A stretch of DNA of 64,000 bases from Natrinema caseinilyticum (GCF_024227435.1 NZ_CP100445.1:3779369-3843368); one strand, 5' to 3'; counted from the stretch's first letter, positions 8,689-16,837 are shown. Translations and numbers: made by a program. The notes: generated from the letters alone by a model not told the origin.

Positions 8689-9725
8689 TGTGCGTCTAGT
8701 GCCTCCCTGAACGCGGGAACGTTTATCTCTTGCATCTGTTCGAGGTAGCCCCAGTCCTTGCGCTGCCACTTCGCGAGGGTTCCCGAGAGGTGCGTGATCG
8801 GCATCGCGTCGCCGTCGGTCTCGCGAAGAATCGCGTTGACGAGCGGCGGGTACTGCCCATCGCGATCTTCGAAGGGACTGTAGAGGATCGTTTCGATTCC
8901 CTCCTCTTCGACCAGGCTGATCGTCTCCGAGATGTCCCCCTGGTTCGGCTCGGCTTGCGGGGAGACGCCGACGGGCGTGTGGAGTTCGAACCCGTATCGC
9001 TCCTGGAGATAGGTAAACGAGTCGTGACCGGCGAAGACGGCGACCCGTCGGTCGGCCGCGGCGAACAGCTCTTCGAACTGCTGATCGAGAGCGTCGAGGG
9101 CCTCCACGTACGCGGACGCGTTTTCTTCGTACGTCTCTGCGTTGTCCGGGTCCGCATCGGCGAGTCCCGACGAGATCGTTTCGACGACGTCCTGTGCGAG
9201 CACGGGATCGAGCCAGACGTGCGGGTCGACGGACGATTCACTGTGATCGTGCGAGTCGTCGTGGCTGTCCGCCGAATCGTGGTCGTGTGATCCGTTTTCG
9301 TCACCGTGATCGTGGCTCCCGCCGTCGACCTCGTGATCCCAGTCGAGTAACTGGTCGTCCAGCCCAGCCAGGCCGTCGATCACCGACACGGTCTCGTAAT
9401 CGGATTCGAGCGTCGTCGCGATGTCCTGCGCCCACCTGAACTCGGGAGTGTCGAAGTAGACGAAAACCCCGGCGTCGGCTATCTCTCGCGTGAGGTCGCC
9501 GCTCGGCGACCACCCGTGGCCCGACTGGCCGGTTCCGACGGGGTTCTCGAATTCGATCGCATCCCTGGCGACCAGGTGCGACCAGTCCCACAGCGTGAAA
9601 AAGGCGGCGTATCCCCCGTCGAGTGACCCGTTCGGAGTCCCTACCTCGTCGAGACAACCGGCGAGGGTTCCGGCAGCAATCGCACCGGCACCACCGTTGA
9701 CCAGCGCGCGTCGAGTCAGTTCCAT
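8685..9725 (-). CDS. znuA: zinc ABC transporter substrate-binding lipoprotein
   Basis: The 346-residue protein captures metal outside the membrane for the ZnuB/ZnuC transporter. The N-terminus MELTRRALVNGGAGA is a Tat-type signal, with the lipobox LAGC giving a lipidated cysteine at residue 24. Likely metal ligands include His50 (WDWSH) and His169 (VDPHVWLDP). A histidine/aspartate-rich loop at about 131-161 (repeated SHDH and DSHD elements) is typical of zinc rather than manganese binding proteins. It is first in the operon. A TTATA box about 25-30 bases before the ATG suggests a leaderless transcript. The AT-rich stretch just above may carry a metal-responsive operator, but no regulator site was identified with certainty. 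Confidence 0.92.
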   Translation of the reverse strand: MELTRRALVNGGAGAIAAGTLAGCLDEVGTPNGSLDGGYAAFFTLWDWSHLVARDAIEFENPVGTGQSGHGWSPSGDLTREIADAGVFVYFDTPEFRWAQDIATTLESDYETVSVIDGLAGLDDQLLDWDHEVDGGSHDHGDENGSHDHDSADSHDDSHDHSESSVDPHVWLDPVLAQDVVETISSGLADADPDNAETYEENASAYVEALDALDQQFEELFAAADRRVAVFAGHDSFTYLQERYGFELHTPVGVSPQAEPNQGDISETISLVEEEGIETILYSPFEDRDGQYPPLVNAILRETDGDAMPITHLSGTLAKWQRKDWGYLEQMQEINVPAFREALDAQ

Positions 9726-9748
9726 ATACGGGAATGACGATCCTGGAG

Positions 9749-9784
9749 TATAAGTATTATTATCTCACCGCATCATTTTATTAA
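9749..9784 (-). promoter_or_regulatory. znuA promoter region
   Basis: On the minus strand this stretch reads TTAATAAAA followed by ATAATAATACTTATAC. The latter box centres about 27 bases upstream of the znuA ATG (9725), the standard position for a leaderless haloarchaeal promoter. The extra AT-rich block above it could hold a second TATA box or a repressor site. Confidence 0.5.
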
Positions 9785-9821
9785 CAGCTGGGTTCGGAAG
9801 CCGTTTCTGTTAACAACAACT

Positions 9822-9860
9822 GGCGCTATAGCGCCTCGAGTTGCTAGCGCTATCGAGGCG
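9822..9860. repeat. nested palindromes upstream of znuA
   Basis: GGCGCTATAGCGCC (9822-9835) is a perfect 14-bp palindrome. It overlaps an inverted repeat formed by CGCCTCG (9832-9838) and CGAGGCG (9854-9860). The block lies between the stop of the upstream same-strand gene (9902) and the znuA promoter. It could be a terminator-like structure for the former or a distal regulatory site for the latter. Confidence 0.5.
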
Positions 9861-9901
9861 ACCAGTCTCGAGTCAGTCGTGACGCAAGAATCGATCGACG
9901 C

Positions 9902-10345
9902 TCACTCGAGCACTACCGTCAGTCGGACGTCGTCGCGTCGCCGGTAGGCCGGCCGTCGGTCGGGATCGGAACCGCGAACGACGTCGAACGCATCGAACCG
10001 AACGACGAGTCGGCCGGGATCGATCGTCGCCCGAAGAATAGGTCCGCGGCTCGTGACGACGACGTACGGGGGGGCAGGGACGGGGCACGCCCGCAGTTCG
10101 GAGCCCGTCGCCGAAACCACGTCCGTCAGAACGTCGGGGAGCGATCCGAGTATCCCGGTTTCCTCGAGTGATCGGTGGAGGCCGCCGACGACTGCCTCGC
10201 GGTTGGTCGTTCGGGCGGTATCCCAGGGTTCGGCGATCGCGTCCGCACAAGCGCCGATCCCGTCGATGACCGACGCATGCTCCGCTCGAATCCGCTGGCG
10301 AGCGGCTCGGATTGGATGGGACACGATTCTCGGTCGAACGGGCAC
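9902..10345 (-). CDS. uncharacterised haloarchaeal protein
   Basis: This 147-residue soluble protein has an arginine-rich N-terminal third and a C-terminal domain of alternating beta-like segments (PYVVVTSRGPILRATIDPGRLVVRF) ending in VRLTVVLE. I do not recognise a named family with certainty. Its length, even composition and strong G/C bias at third codon positions support a real gene, and the overall look is that of small haloarchaea-only proteins. It lies on the same strand as the znu operon, 176 bases upstream of it. That gap carries palindromes, so co-transcription is doubtful. Confidence 0.6.
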   Translation of the reverse strand: MPVRPRIVSHPIRAARQRIRAEHASVIDGIGACADAIAEPWDTARTTNREAVVGGLHRSLEETGILGSLPDVLTDVVSATGSELRACPVPAPPYVVVTSRGPILRATIDPGRLVVRFDAFDVVRGSDPDRRPAYRRRDDVRLTVVLE

Positions 10346-10510
10346 TCACAAAGATGTCCCGACTCGAAGTGAGACCGACTATTCACGCACGCAGACCGAC
10401 GGATCGCCGGCGAGACCGGCGGATCGACCGGTCGCGGTTGGCCAACGGCCGAGCGACAGGACGGGCGTCGCGTTCGATCCGAACTCGAGCCGTCCGCACC
10501 GAACCGGGCG

Positions 10511-11683
10511 TCACTCCGAACGGCTCTCGACCACACCGACGTTGAGCGTCCGAACCCGCTTCAGCGTTCGTCGTATTCCACGTCGCCAGGACGAGTCCCG
10601 ACACGCCTCGAGGTCGCGCCGGAGCCGTTCGTTTGCCGCCTCGAGAGATTCGTTCTCCACCTCGAGTCGCTCGATCCGCGCTTCGAGCCCGTCGACGCTG
10701 TCTTCGAGGCGGTATCGGCGCGTCCGCTGGGCGTCGCGATCGTGTCGGAGCTGATCTCGTTCCCGACCGAGTGCTTCCAGTCGGCGCTCGAGACGAGCCA
10801 GTTCTCGCGCGCTCGAGTCGGCGAACGGCCCGCGGCTCGGGTTGTCGTGACTCCCCTCGATCGCCCCGTCTCTCTCGCCGATCTCGTCGTGTTCGGCCTC
10901 GATGTGGCCCGAGCGCGTCGCATTGACGACGGCGCCGACGAGGAGGATCAGCCCGCCGAAGTACAGCCAGGTCAGCAAGAGGAGGACGGCCCCGATCGGC
11001 CCCGCCGAGTCCGAGCTACTCGAGACGGCGACGTAGATCTGAAACAGCGACTGGAGAGCCGCCCAGCCGACGGCGGCGACGAGCACGCCCGGCAGCACCT
11101 GCCGGACCGTGACGTCGACGTCGGGGAAGAAGTAATACATCGGGAGGAACGCGACCGACAGTCCGGCGACGAGCAACAGCGGGTTCAGGAGCCCGATGAC
11201 GAGGCTGTTCGGGAAGAACGCGAAGACGAGGGTGGTCGCACCGGCGGCGATCAGCGCGACGCCGATCGTCCCGAAGACGACGGCACCGTCGCGCAGTTGG
11301 TCAACGAGCGAGTTCTCGGCTGTCGACGTGTAAATCTCCGAGAACGCGGTATCGAGTCCGCGAAAGATTTTCAGCGACCCCCAGACGAGCGCCGCGAATC
11401 CGATGAGCGACGTTCCGACGCTGCCCGTCGAGCCCTCGATCCCGTCCTCGAGCAGGGTTTGCCCGCTCTCCGGGAGAAATCCCTCGGTCATCGACGATAC
11501 CTGTGTCGCCAGCGCGTCGTCGCCGACGATCGAGACCAGAAAGAAGAGGAGCACGAGCAAGGGGATCAACGAAACGAAGGCCTGATAGGCGATGCTGGCC
11601 GCCATGAACGTCACGTTTTTCTCCTGGATTTCCGTCACTACCGCCTTCGCGAAGGGGATCGTACCGCGTTCGCTCGAGCGCAT
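10511..11683 (-). CDS. YihY/BrkB-family membrane protein with C-terminal coiled coil
   Basis: The 390-residue protein has the YihY/virulence-factor-BrkB fold: TFMAASIAYQAFVSLIPLLVLL near the N-terminus, then about six hydrophobic segments including YYFFPDVDVTVRQVLPG and LLLLTWLYFGGLILLVGAVVNA. Function in the family is unsettled (transport or envelope roles are proposed). The last 95 or so residues are unusual: a charged heptad-rich coiled coil (LARLERRLEALGRERDQLRH through ENESLEAANERLRRDLE) followed by a basic tail. This suggests oligomerisation or contact with a soluble partner. The ATG at 11683 is chosen because the family N-terminus begins there; the longer open frame upstream runs antisense through the sugar kinase. 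Confidence 0.87.
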   Translation of the reverse strand: MRSSERGTIPFAKAVVTEIQEKNVTFMAASIAYQAFVSLIPLLVLLFFLVSIVGDDALATQVSSMTEGFLPESGQTLLEDGIEGSTGSVGTSLIGFAALVWGSLKIFRGLDTAFSEIYTSTAENSLVDQLRDGAVVFGTIGVALIAAGATTLVFAFFPNSLVIGLLNPLLLVAGLSVAFLPMYYFFPDVDVTVRQVLPGVLVAAVGWAALQSLFQIYVAVSSSSDSAGPIGAVLLLLTWLYFGGLILLVGAVVNATRSGHIEAEHDEIGERDGAIEGSHDNPSRGPFADSSARELARLERRLEALGRERDQLRHDRDAQRTRRYRLEDSVDGLEARIERLEVENESLEAANERLRRDLEACRDSSWRRGIRRTLKRVRTLNVGVVESRSE

Positions 11684-11802
11684 GCGCCATCGTCCGACGT
11701 AGACCCGGATAGCGATCCGGCTTGCAGCCACCTGTCTCCCTGAAGCGTTCCACTTCCGTCGACCGATCGACGCCGTTTCCGATGCCGGTGTCGCCGCTTC
11801 GG

Positions 11803-12762
11803 CTACTCCTCCTCGAGCACCGTCGCCACCGCCTCGCGCGTGGGCAGGGCCGTCATCGCTCCCGATTCCGTGGTCGCCGTCGCTCCGACCGCGTTCGCAA
11901 ACGCGACGCTCGCACCGAGCTCGCGGCCGCTTCGCAGCGCGTCGATCGCACCGGCGACGAAGGCGTCGCCCGCGCCCGTCGTATCGATCACGTCGATCTC
12001 GAACCCGGAATGGTCGACCGCCGCCGCGGGCCAGGGCGCGTCCGCGCTCGAAACGGCGACGGCGCCATCGCTTCCCCTGGTCACGAAGACGGTGTGGAGC
12101 GGCCAGCGGTCGATCGCCGCTCGAGCGATCGCGGTCGGCGTCGCACCCGCGACCCCGAGTGCTTCGAGCTCCTCGACGGTCGCGAGACAGACGTCGACGT
12201 TCTCGAGCGCGTCGGCCGCTACCCCGGCGAACGCGCCCTCGTCCGGCCACAGTTCGGGCCGCAGATTCGGATCGAACGAGACGGTACACCCCGCACTCGC
12301 GGCGCGCGCGAGCAAATCCAGCGTCGCCGCGCGCGACGATCCGCTCGAAAGCGTGACACCGCCGGCGTGGACCCAGTTGCAGTCGGCGAGCGTGTCGTCG
12401 TCGATCCGTCCGGATTCGAGGCGCGTGTCGGCGGTTCCGTCACGGTAGAAGCTAAACGCCCGGTCGCCGGTCTCGTCGTGGGTGACGAACGCGAGCGTGG
12501 TTTTCGCGCCTTCGTCCCGTTCGATCCATCGGTCCGTGAGACCGTACTCGACGAGCCGGCGCTCGAGATAGCGACCGAACGGGTCGTCGCCGACGCGCGT
12601 CCAGAACAGCGGCGGCCGCTCGAGCCGTGCGAGCGCGACGGCGACGTTGGCCGGCGCACCGCCCGGACGGCGTTCGAAGCTGGCGATATCGTCGAGCGGG
12701 CCTGGTCGGTCGGGAATAAAATCGATGAGGGTCTCTCCGGCAACGAGTACGTCGCGATCCAT
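11803..12762 (-). CDS. PfkB-family carbohydrate kinase (fructokinase-like)
   Basis: This 319-residue ribokinase-family enzyme phosphorylates a sugar with ATP. The sugar-binding N-terminus reads VAGETLIDFIPD and RPGGAPANVAVALARL, with GDDPFGRYLERRL following. The ATP site and catalytic base are in DTTGAGDAFVAGAI near residue 255. These N-terminal signatures match fructokinase-type members, and haloarchaea degrade fructose through phosphorylating sugar kinases, but 2-keto-3-deoxygluconate or another sugar remains possible. The start is the ATG at 12762 (MDRDVLVAG). The gene stands between YihY and an aldehyde dehydrogenase on the same strand, with 119 and 130 bases of spacing, so operon membership is uncertain. 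Confidence 0.87.
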   Translation of the reverse strand: MDRDVLVAGETLIDFIPDRPGPLDDIASFERRPGGAPANVAVALARLERPPLFWTRVGDDPFGRYLERRLVEYGLTDRWIERDEGAKTTLAFVTHDETGDRAFSFYRDGTADTRLESGRIDDDTLADCNWVHAGGVTLSSGSSRAATLDLLARAASAGCTVSFDPNLRPELWPDEGAFAGVAADALENVDVCLATVEELEALGVAGATPTAIARAAIDRWPLHTVFVTRGSDGAVAVSSADAPWPAAAVDHSGFEIDVIDTTGAGDAFVAGAIDALRSGRELGASVAFANAVGATATTESGAMTALPTREAVATVLEEE

Positions 12763-12892
12763 ATGGGTTCTTTCCGTTCGTGTGTGAGTTAGTCTTCCCT
12801 CCCGTTCCGGCCCGATCGGCCCCGTTCCGCCGCTCCGTGAGCGGCCCCGGGAACGGGAGACGGGCACCGAGTCCGTGTCCGGTCGGCGTCGA

Positions 12893-14362
12893 TCAGAGGA
12901 TGATGCTCTTCTCGCGCATCATGGCGTGGATCGACGCGTCGAGGCCCTCGCGACCGATCCCCGAATCCTTGTTCCCGCCGAAGGGAACGTCGCCGAGTCC
13001 GTGGCTCGGCGCGCCGTTGATCCGGACGGCGCCGGCGTCGATGCGCTCTGCCATCCGCATCGCGCGCTCGTGATCGTTCGTAAAGACCGCGGCGTCGAGT
13101 GCGAGGTCGGAGCCGTTCGCGATCTCGAGGGCCTCGGATTCGTCTTCGAACGTGGTGATCGCCGCGATGGGGCCGAACTGTTCCTCGTCGACGATGCGAG
13201 CATCGTGCGGGACGTTCGCGAGCAGCGTCGGTTCGAAGAACTGCGCGCCGAGTTCCTCGGGAACGTCCTCCGGGGCGCGGCGTTCGCCGCCGCGGACGAG
13301 GTCCGCGCCCGTCGCGACGGCGTCCTCGACCAGTTCTTCGACCCAGTCGGCCTGATCCTCGCTGATGAGCGGTCCGAGCGTCGTCTCTTCGTCGAAGAGG
13401 TCGCCCGCCTGCCAGGCGTCCATCTGGCCGTCGATCAGGTCGACCAGTTCGTCGTGGACCGATTCGTGAGCGAGCACGCGCGAGACGGCCGAACATCGCT
13501 GTCCGGCGTACTTGAACGAACCAGCGGTGCAGTTGCCGGCGACCGCGGACAGATCGGCGTCGTCGAAGACGACCGCCGGCGCGTTCCCGCCCAGTTCCAT
13601 GTGCAGGTTGACCATGCCGCTCTCGCGGGCGACGTGCTTTCCGGCGCCAGAGGAACCGGTCATGGCGATGGCGTTGACGCGGTCGTCGCCGGCCAGTACG
13701 TCGCCGATCTCGCTCGCTTCGCCGGGCACGAAGTTGAAAGCGCCCTCCGGAATCCCGTCGACAGCGGCGATGACGTCCGCGAGGATCGCCGCGGAAATCG
13801 GCGTCTTGGTCGCGGGTTTCAGCAGGACGCTGTTGCCGGCAGCGAGTGCGGGCGCGACCTGCAGGGCGGTCGTCGCCAGCGGGTAGTTGTACGGCGTTAT
13901 ACAGAGGACGGCGCCGACGGGTTCGTGTTTGACGATCGCCTGCCAGCCCTCGTGACCCCCGGTCGACCCTTCGCGGTACTCGCCCTTGCTGACGATGTTG
14001 CGGGCCTCCTCGGCCGCCCGATCGAACCGCTCGGCCGCCTGGCCCACCTCGCCACGAGCCGACGAGATCGGTTTCCCCGCCTCGCGAACGATTACCTCCG
14101 CGAGTTCTTCCTCGCGTTCCCGGAGGGCCTCGGCGATCTCCTCACACCACGCCGCGCGTTCGACGACCGTCGTCTCCCGCATCGTCGGTTTGCTCTCGTG
14201 GGCTGCCTCGAGTGCGGTGCGTGCATCGGCCGGCCCCGCGGCGGCTACCTGCGCGAACGTCCCGCCCTCCGCGAGGTCCGAGACCGGAATCACGTTCTCG
14301 GCCTCGAGCCACTCTCCATCGACGTACATGCGTTCTCTCCGCTGCGCGATCCTCGTTGCCAT
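12893..14362 (-). CDS. aldehyde dehydrogenase, GAPN/lactaldehyde-dehydrogenase-like
   Basis: This 489-residue NAD(P)-dependent aldehyde dehydrogenase oxidises an aldehyde to the acid. Key residues are visible: Asn159 in TPYNYP, general base Glu256 in MELGGNAP, and catalytic Cys290 in GQRCSAVSR. The form around the cysteine and GNAPAVV resembles non-phosphorylating glyceraldehyde-3-phosphate dehydrogenase and archaeal lactaldehyde dehydrogenases more than betaine aldehyde enzymes. Placement after a sugar kinase fits a sugar-derived aldehyde, but this is inference. The gene is divergent from dpsA across a 204-base gap. The ATG at 14362 begins MATRIAQRRERMYVDG, which reaches the usual family start at MYVDGEW. 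Confidence 0.85.
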   Translation of the reverse strand: MATRIAQRRERMYVDGEWLEAENVIPVSDLAEGGTFAQVAAAGPADARTALEAAHESKPTMRETTVVERAAWCEEIAEALREREEELAEVIVREAGKPISSARGEVGQAAERFDRAAEEARNIVSKGEYREGSTGGHEGWQAIVKHEPVGAVLCITPYNYPLATTALQVAPALAAGNSVLLKPATKTPISAAILADVIAAVDGIPEGAFNFVPGEASEIGDVLAGDDRVNAIAMTGSSGAGKHVARESGMVNLHMELGGNAPAVVFDDADLSAVAGNCTAGSFKYAGQRCSAVSRVLAHESVHDELVDLIDGQMDAWQAGDLFDEETTLGPLISEDQADWVEELVEDAVATGADLVRGGERRAPEDVPEELGAQFFEPTLLANVPHDARIVDEEQFGPIAAITTFEDESEALEIANGSDLALDAAVFTNDHERAMRMAERIDAGAVRINGAPSHGLGDVPFGGNKDSGIGREGLDASIHAMMREKSIIL

Positions 14363-14490
14363 ACGTCCCCCTATGGGCCCGCCCCTTGAAAATGTTTACT
14401 CGAGGTTGAAAAAACAACGTCGCATTAGAGAGTGTCGTTCCGTCGGACGAACATACCCGTATCAACAAAATGAAGGCGCAACGAAACAAC

Positions 14491-14540
14491 CAAAATTTGC
14501 GAAAACAGAACAAATGTTTTGTCCTGGGGGAGCTTTAAGG
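14491..14540 (+). promoter_or_regulatory. dpsA promoter with imperfect inverted repeat
   Basis: CAAAATTTG (14491-14499) and CAAATGTTTTG (14511-14521) form an imperfect inverted repeat just upstream of the TATA-like element CTTTAAGG at 14532-14539. The latter lies about 28-35 bases before the dpsA ATG. Position suggests a regulator site for dpsA or for the divergent aldehyde dehydrogenase gene. Confidence 0.45.
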
Positions 14541-14566
14541 GGAATGCGGGTATACTCGAATCCGGG

Positions 14567-15112
14567 ATGAGTACGCAAAAGACCGTCCGTCAACAGGCAG
14601 GCACCGTCGAGGAGAACGCGCTTCGTCTCGATCAAGACAAAGCCGAGCAAATCGTCGAGGCGCTGAATACGGAACTGGCCAACGCCTACGTCCTCTACCA
14701 CCAGCTGAAAAAGCACCACTGGGTCGTCGAAGGCGCAGAGTTCCTCCCCCTCCACGAGTTCCTCGAGGAGGCATACGAACACGTCGAAGAAGGCGCGGAC
14801 ATCATCGCCGAACGCGCCCAGGCGCTCGGCGGCGTCCCCGTCTCGGGCCCGGCGAACCAGGAGCAGCGCGCGACCGTCGAATTCGAAGGCGAAGACGTCT
14901 ACGACGTCCGCACGATGTTCGAAAACGACCTCGAGATGTACGGGGACATCATCGAGTCGATGCGCGACAGCATCGAACTCGCCGAAAATCTCGGCGACCA
15001 CGCATCGGCCGAGATCCTGCGCGAAATCCTCGTCACGATCGAAGAAGACGGTCACCACTTCGAACACTACCTCGAAGACGACACGCTGGTGCTCGAGGAA
15101 GCGACGCACTGA
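14567..15112 (+). CDS. dpsA: DpsA, DNA-protecting ferritin-like iron storage protein
   Basis: The 181-residue protein belongs to the Dps/ferritin-like superfamily. It closely resembles halobacterial DpsA, which forms 12-mer shells that oxidise and store iron and protect the cell in oxidative stress. Inter-subunit ferroxidase residues are visible: His51 in KKHHWVVEG, His63 in LPLHEFLEE and Glu74 in EHVEEGAD. The C-terminal helix carries a second histidine cluster (EEDGHHFEHYLED). The ATG at 14567 (MSTQKTVRQQAG) is chosen over an earlier TTG because a TATA-like element is correctly placed for it. An iron-box-like operator lies 0.5 kb downstream in front of another gene, so iron control of this area is plausible. 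Confidence 0.93.
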   Translation: MSTQKTVRQQAGTVEENALRLDQDKAEQIVEALNTELANAYVLYHQLKKHHWVVEGAEFLPLHEFLEEAYEHVEEGADIIAERAQALGGVPVSGPANQEQRATVEFEGEDVYDVRTMFENDLEMYGDIIESMRDSIELAENLGDHASAEILREILVTIEEDGHHFEHYLEDDTLVLEEATH

Positions 15113-15234
15113 CCCCGCTGACCGAACGGATTCGAGGGAACCACGGCGAAAACCCGAGCGAACCGACGCGAGAGCGCATCGACGGCGGCCACTACCGGAG
15201 GTCAATTTTTCGCGATACCGATTCCACGCGATAG

Positions 15235-15266
15235 CTACCGTACTACGCGTTAACTACCGTACTACG
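15235..15266. repeat. short tandem repeat (CTACCGTACTACG x2)
   Basis: Two identical 13-base units, at 15235-15247 and 15254-15266, are spaced 19 bases apart in the gap between the convergent dpsA and 55-residue-protein genes. This could mark a transcription-end region or simple slippage. No other feature was seen in this 286-base gap. Confidence 0.6.
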
Positions 15267-15398
15267 AGATAGCGTCAGTTGCCGCGGGCGCACTGGTTCA
15301 GGCAGGAATCGCGGTTCTTCGGAGAGTCGTCACCGGGACGCACTGGTCGAACACAGTCTGTACTGTCTGGCGTTCGGTCGGCCCGAATATCGGCCGAC

Positions 15399-15566
15399 TC
15401 AGGGCTCGAGATCGACGGCCAGATCCGTGGCGATCCAGCCGTCGCTGTTGTTCCGTTCGGTAAAGACGACCTTCCCGGGTCGAGTTTCGTGGCTCGTCAC
15501 GACCTTTGCCGGCTCCTCGAGTTCTTCGTCGTGTTCTGAATCCTCCCTGCGGACGGGTTCGACCAT
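15399..15566 (-). CDS. 55-residue haloarchaeal protein behind an iron-box-like operator
   Basis: This open frame is translated from an ATG at 15566. The N-terminal half is strongly acidic (EDSEHDEELEEP) and is followed by VVTSHETRPGKVVFTERNN and the end SDGWIATDLAVDLEP. The shape, an acidic head followed by a short beta-rich body with a WIATD-type motif, resembles small haloarchaeal proteins of unknown function. Ten bases upstream lies a perfect-arm palindrome TTAGGC-GA-GCCTAA, and an AT-rich TTTTTAGATTT box sits at about -27. Transcription is therefore probably controlled by a DtxR-family metal regulator. No metal-ligand cysteines are present. The gene is real on regulatory and coding grounds, but its function is unknown. 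Confidence 0.65.
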   Translation of the reverse strand: MVEPVRREDSEHDEELEEPAKVVTSHETRPGKVVFTERNNSDGWIATDLAVDLEP

Positions 15567-15575
15567 CAGCGTGAG

Positions 15576-15589
15576 TTAGGCGAGCCTAA
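15576..15589. promoter_or_regulatory. putative DtxR/IdeR-type iron box
   Basis: TTAGGC-GA-GCCTAA is an inverted repeat with perfect 6-base arms. It lies between the AT-rich promoter element and the start codon of the 55-residue gene. It resembles the iron boxes bound by DtxR-family repressors, which haloarchaea possess. A further half-site, GGCCTAA, occurs at 15609-15615. Binding here would block transcription initiation. Confidence 0.6.
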
Positions 15590-15800
15590 ATCTAAAAAGG
15601 TTTTGGTTGGCCTAAGACGTCGGGAACGGGTCGTCGGGACGGCGGATATCGGTCGGCCGGTTTCTCGAGGTCGTCTCTCGGACGCCGCCTGTGGGTTTCG
15701 AACCCGCCCGGACGATCCCTACTCCGCTCGGCTGAGCCCTGCGTGTGATGGCCACGCGAAGATAGCATCACTTTTCCCGTCTCGCCGAAACGATCGTCAT

Positions 15801-16127
15801 ATGAGTTCACACGAGAACGGGTCACAGGGTGCGACCGGCCGCCGCCGGGGCCGGAAACTGATCGCTCAGTTGTTCGACGTCGGGACGAAGCACGTCGAAT
15901 CGCTGAGTTGGCCGCTCGGAAACCGTGTGACCGTCGAAGCGGATGCGAAGCGGCTCTTCGAATTCGCCCATTGTCGCTCTACACGAACGGTGACAGCATT
16001 CGAAGTGACCGACTACACCCGCGTCGTGCGACTTCGAACCCCTATCGGCCGCGAGAAATTTTACGGCGTCGCGAACGCCGACGTCACACCCCTGTCCGCG
16101 GGCGACGAGTGGGTCCGAACCGACTGA
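15801..16127 (+). CDS. uncharacterised 108-residue protein
   Basis: The open frame starts at the ATG at 15801 (MSSHENGSQGATG). It has a short Gly/Arg-rich head (GRRRGRKL) and then a compact body (LFDVGTKHVESLSWPLGNRVTVEADAKRL split by predicted strands, and TAFEVTDYTRVVRLRTPIG). No family is recognised. The longer frame upstream to 15603 reads through the iron-box region and looks non-coding. Composition is less acidic than neighbours, so the call is only moderately secure. It is followed 81 bases later by the macro-domain gene on the same strand. Confidence 0.5.
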   Translation: MSSHENGSQGATGRRRGRKLIAQLFDVGTKHVESLSWPLGNRVTVEADAKRLFEFAHCRSTRTVTAFEVTDYTRVVRLRTPIGREKFYGVANADVTPLSAGDEWVRTD

Positions 16128-16208
16128 GACGCCTCCAGACGCACCCGCTCCCAGACCGGACGCATCGACACGAGCACTTTCAATTGGCTCGATCTGTATC
16201 ACTCGTGT

Positions 16209-16721
16209 ATGGACTACGACGTCATCCAGGGAGACATCGCCGACCAGTCCGCTGACGCACTCGTCAACGCGGCCGGGACGAGCCTTCGAATGGGCTCCGG
16301 CGTCGCCGGTGCGCTCCGGCGCGGCGCCGGCGACGCGATCAACGAAGCGGCGATGGAAGCCGGCCCGGTCGATCTCGGGGCGGTCGCGGTCACGGACGCC
16401 TACGCCCTCGAGGCCGAGTACGTCATTCACGCCGCCACGATGCCCCATTACGGCGACGGGAACGCGACGTCCGAGAGCATCCGAAACGCGACGCGAAACG
16501 CCCTCGAGCGAGCGGACGAACTCGGCTGTCGGTCGCTCGTCGTGCCGGCGCTCGGGTGTGGCGTCGCCGGTTTCGACCTCGTAGACGGCGCCGAGATCAT
16601 CGGCGAGGTGATCGACGCATACGAGCCGACGACTCTCGAGGACGTCCGCTTGATCGCCTACAGCGACGCGGAGTACGAGGCGATGGCGGCCGCGACTGGA
16701 AACGGAACGGAGCGGCGCTAA
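16209..16721 (+). CDS. macro-domain (ADP-ribose-binding) protein
   Basis: The single-domain 170-residue macro protein has the hallmark ligand motifs VIQGDIADQSADALVNAAG at the N-terminus, GSGVAGALRRGAG around residue 32, and the phosphate-binding loop VPALGCGVAGFD near residue 115. Macro domains bind or hydrolyse ADP-ribose derivatives, removing ADP-ribose from proteins or processing ADP-ribose-1-phosphate or O-acetyl-ADP-ribose. No fused domain or ADP-ribosyltransferase partner is seen next to it, so a general clean-up role is likelier than a toxin-antitoxin pair. Confidence 0.87.
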   Translation: MDYDVIQGDIADQSADALVNAAGTSLRMGSGVAGALRRGAGDAINEAAMEAGPVDLGAVAVTDAYALEAEYVIHAATMPHYGDGNATSESIRNATRNALERADELGCRSLVVPALGCGVAGFDLVDGAEIIGEVIDAYEPTTLEDVRLIAYSDAEYEAMAAATGNGTERR

Positions 16722-16830
16722 TCGAGGAGCGGCGAGCGGAACTGACCGCGACACGCGGAACTGATCGGCGACGCTCGAACTCGGAGGACGCACTGCCTTC
16801 CTTCGCGGAACCCGGGAGCGACTGGTCGTC

Positions 16831-16837
16831 TATATAG
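16831..16837 (+). promoter_or_regulatory. TATA-like element upstream of the 51-residue zinc-ribbon gene
   Basis: TATATAG lies 60 bases before the ATG at 16897. Initiation about 25-30 bases downstream would leave a leader of roughly 35 bases. Confidence 0.4.

Noticed and set aside
11684-12289. N-terminal extension of the YihY frame
   Set aside because: It runs through the sugar-kinase gene in antisense and is arginine-rich nonsense; the family starts at 11683.
15685-15715. T-loop-like sequence (GGGTTCGAAACCC on the minus strand) that suggested a tRNA gene
   Set aside because: The acceptor and anticodon stems cannot be formed around it, the T-stem has a mismatch, and no D-arm with correct spacing is present.
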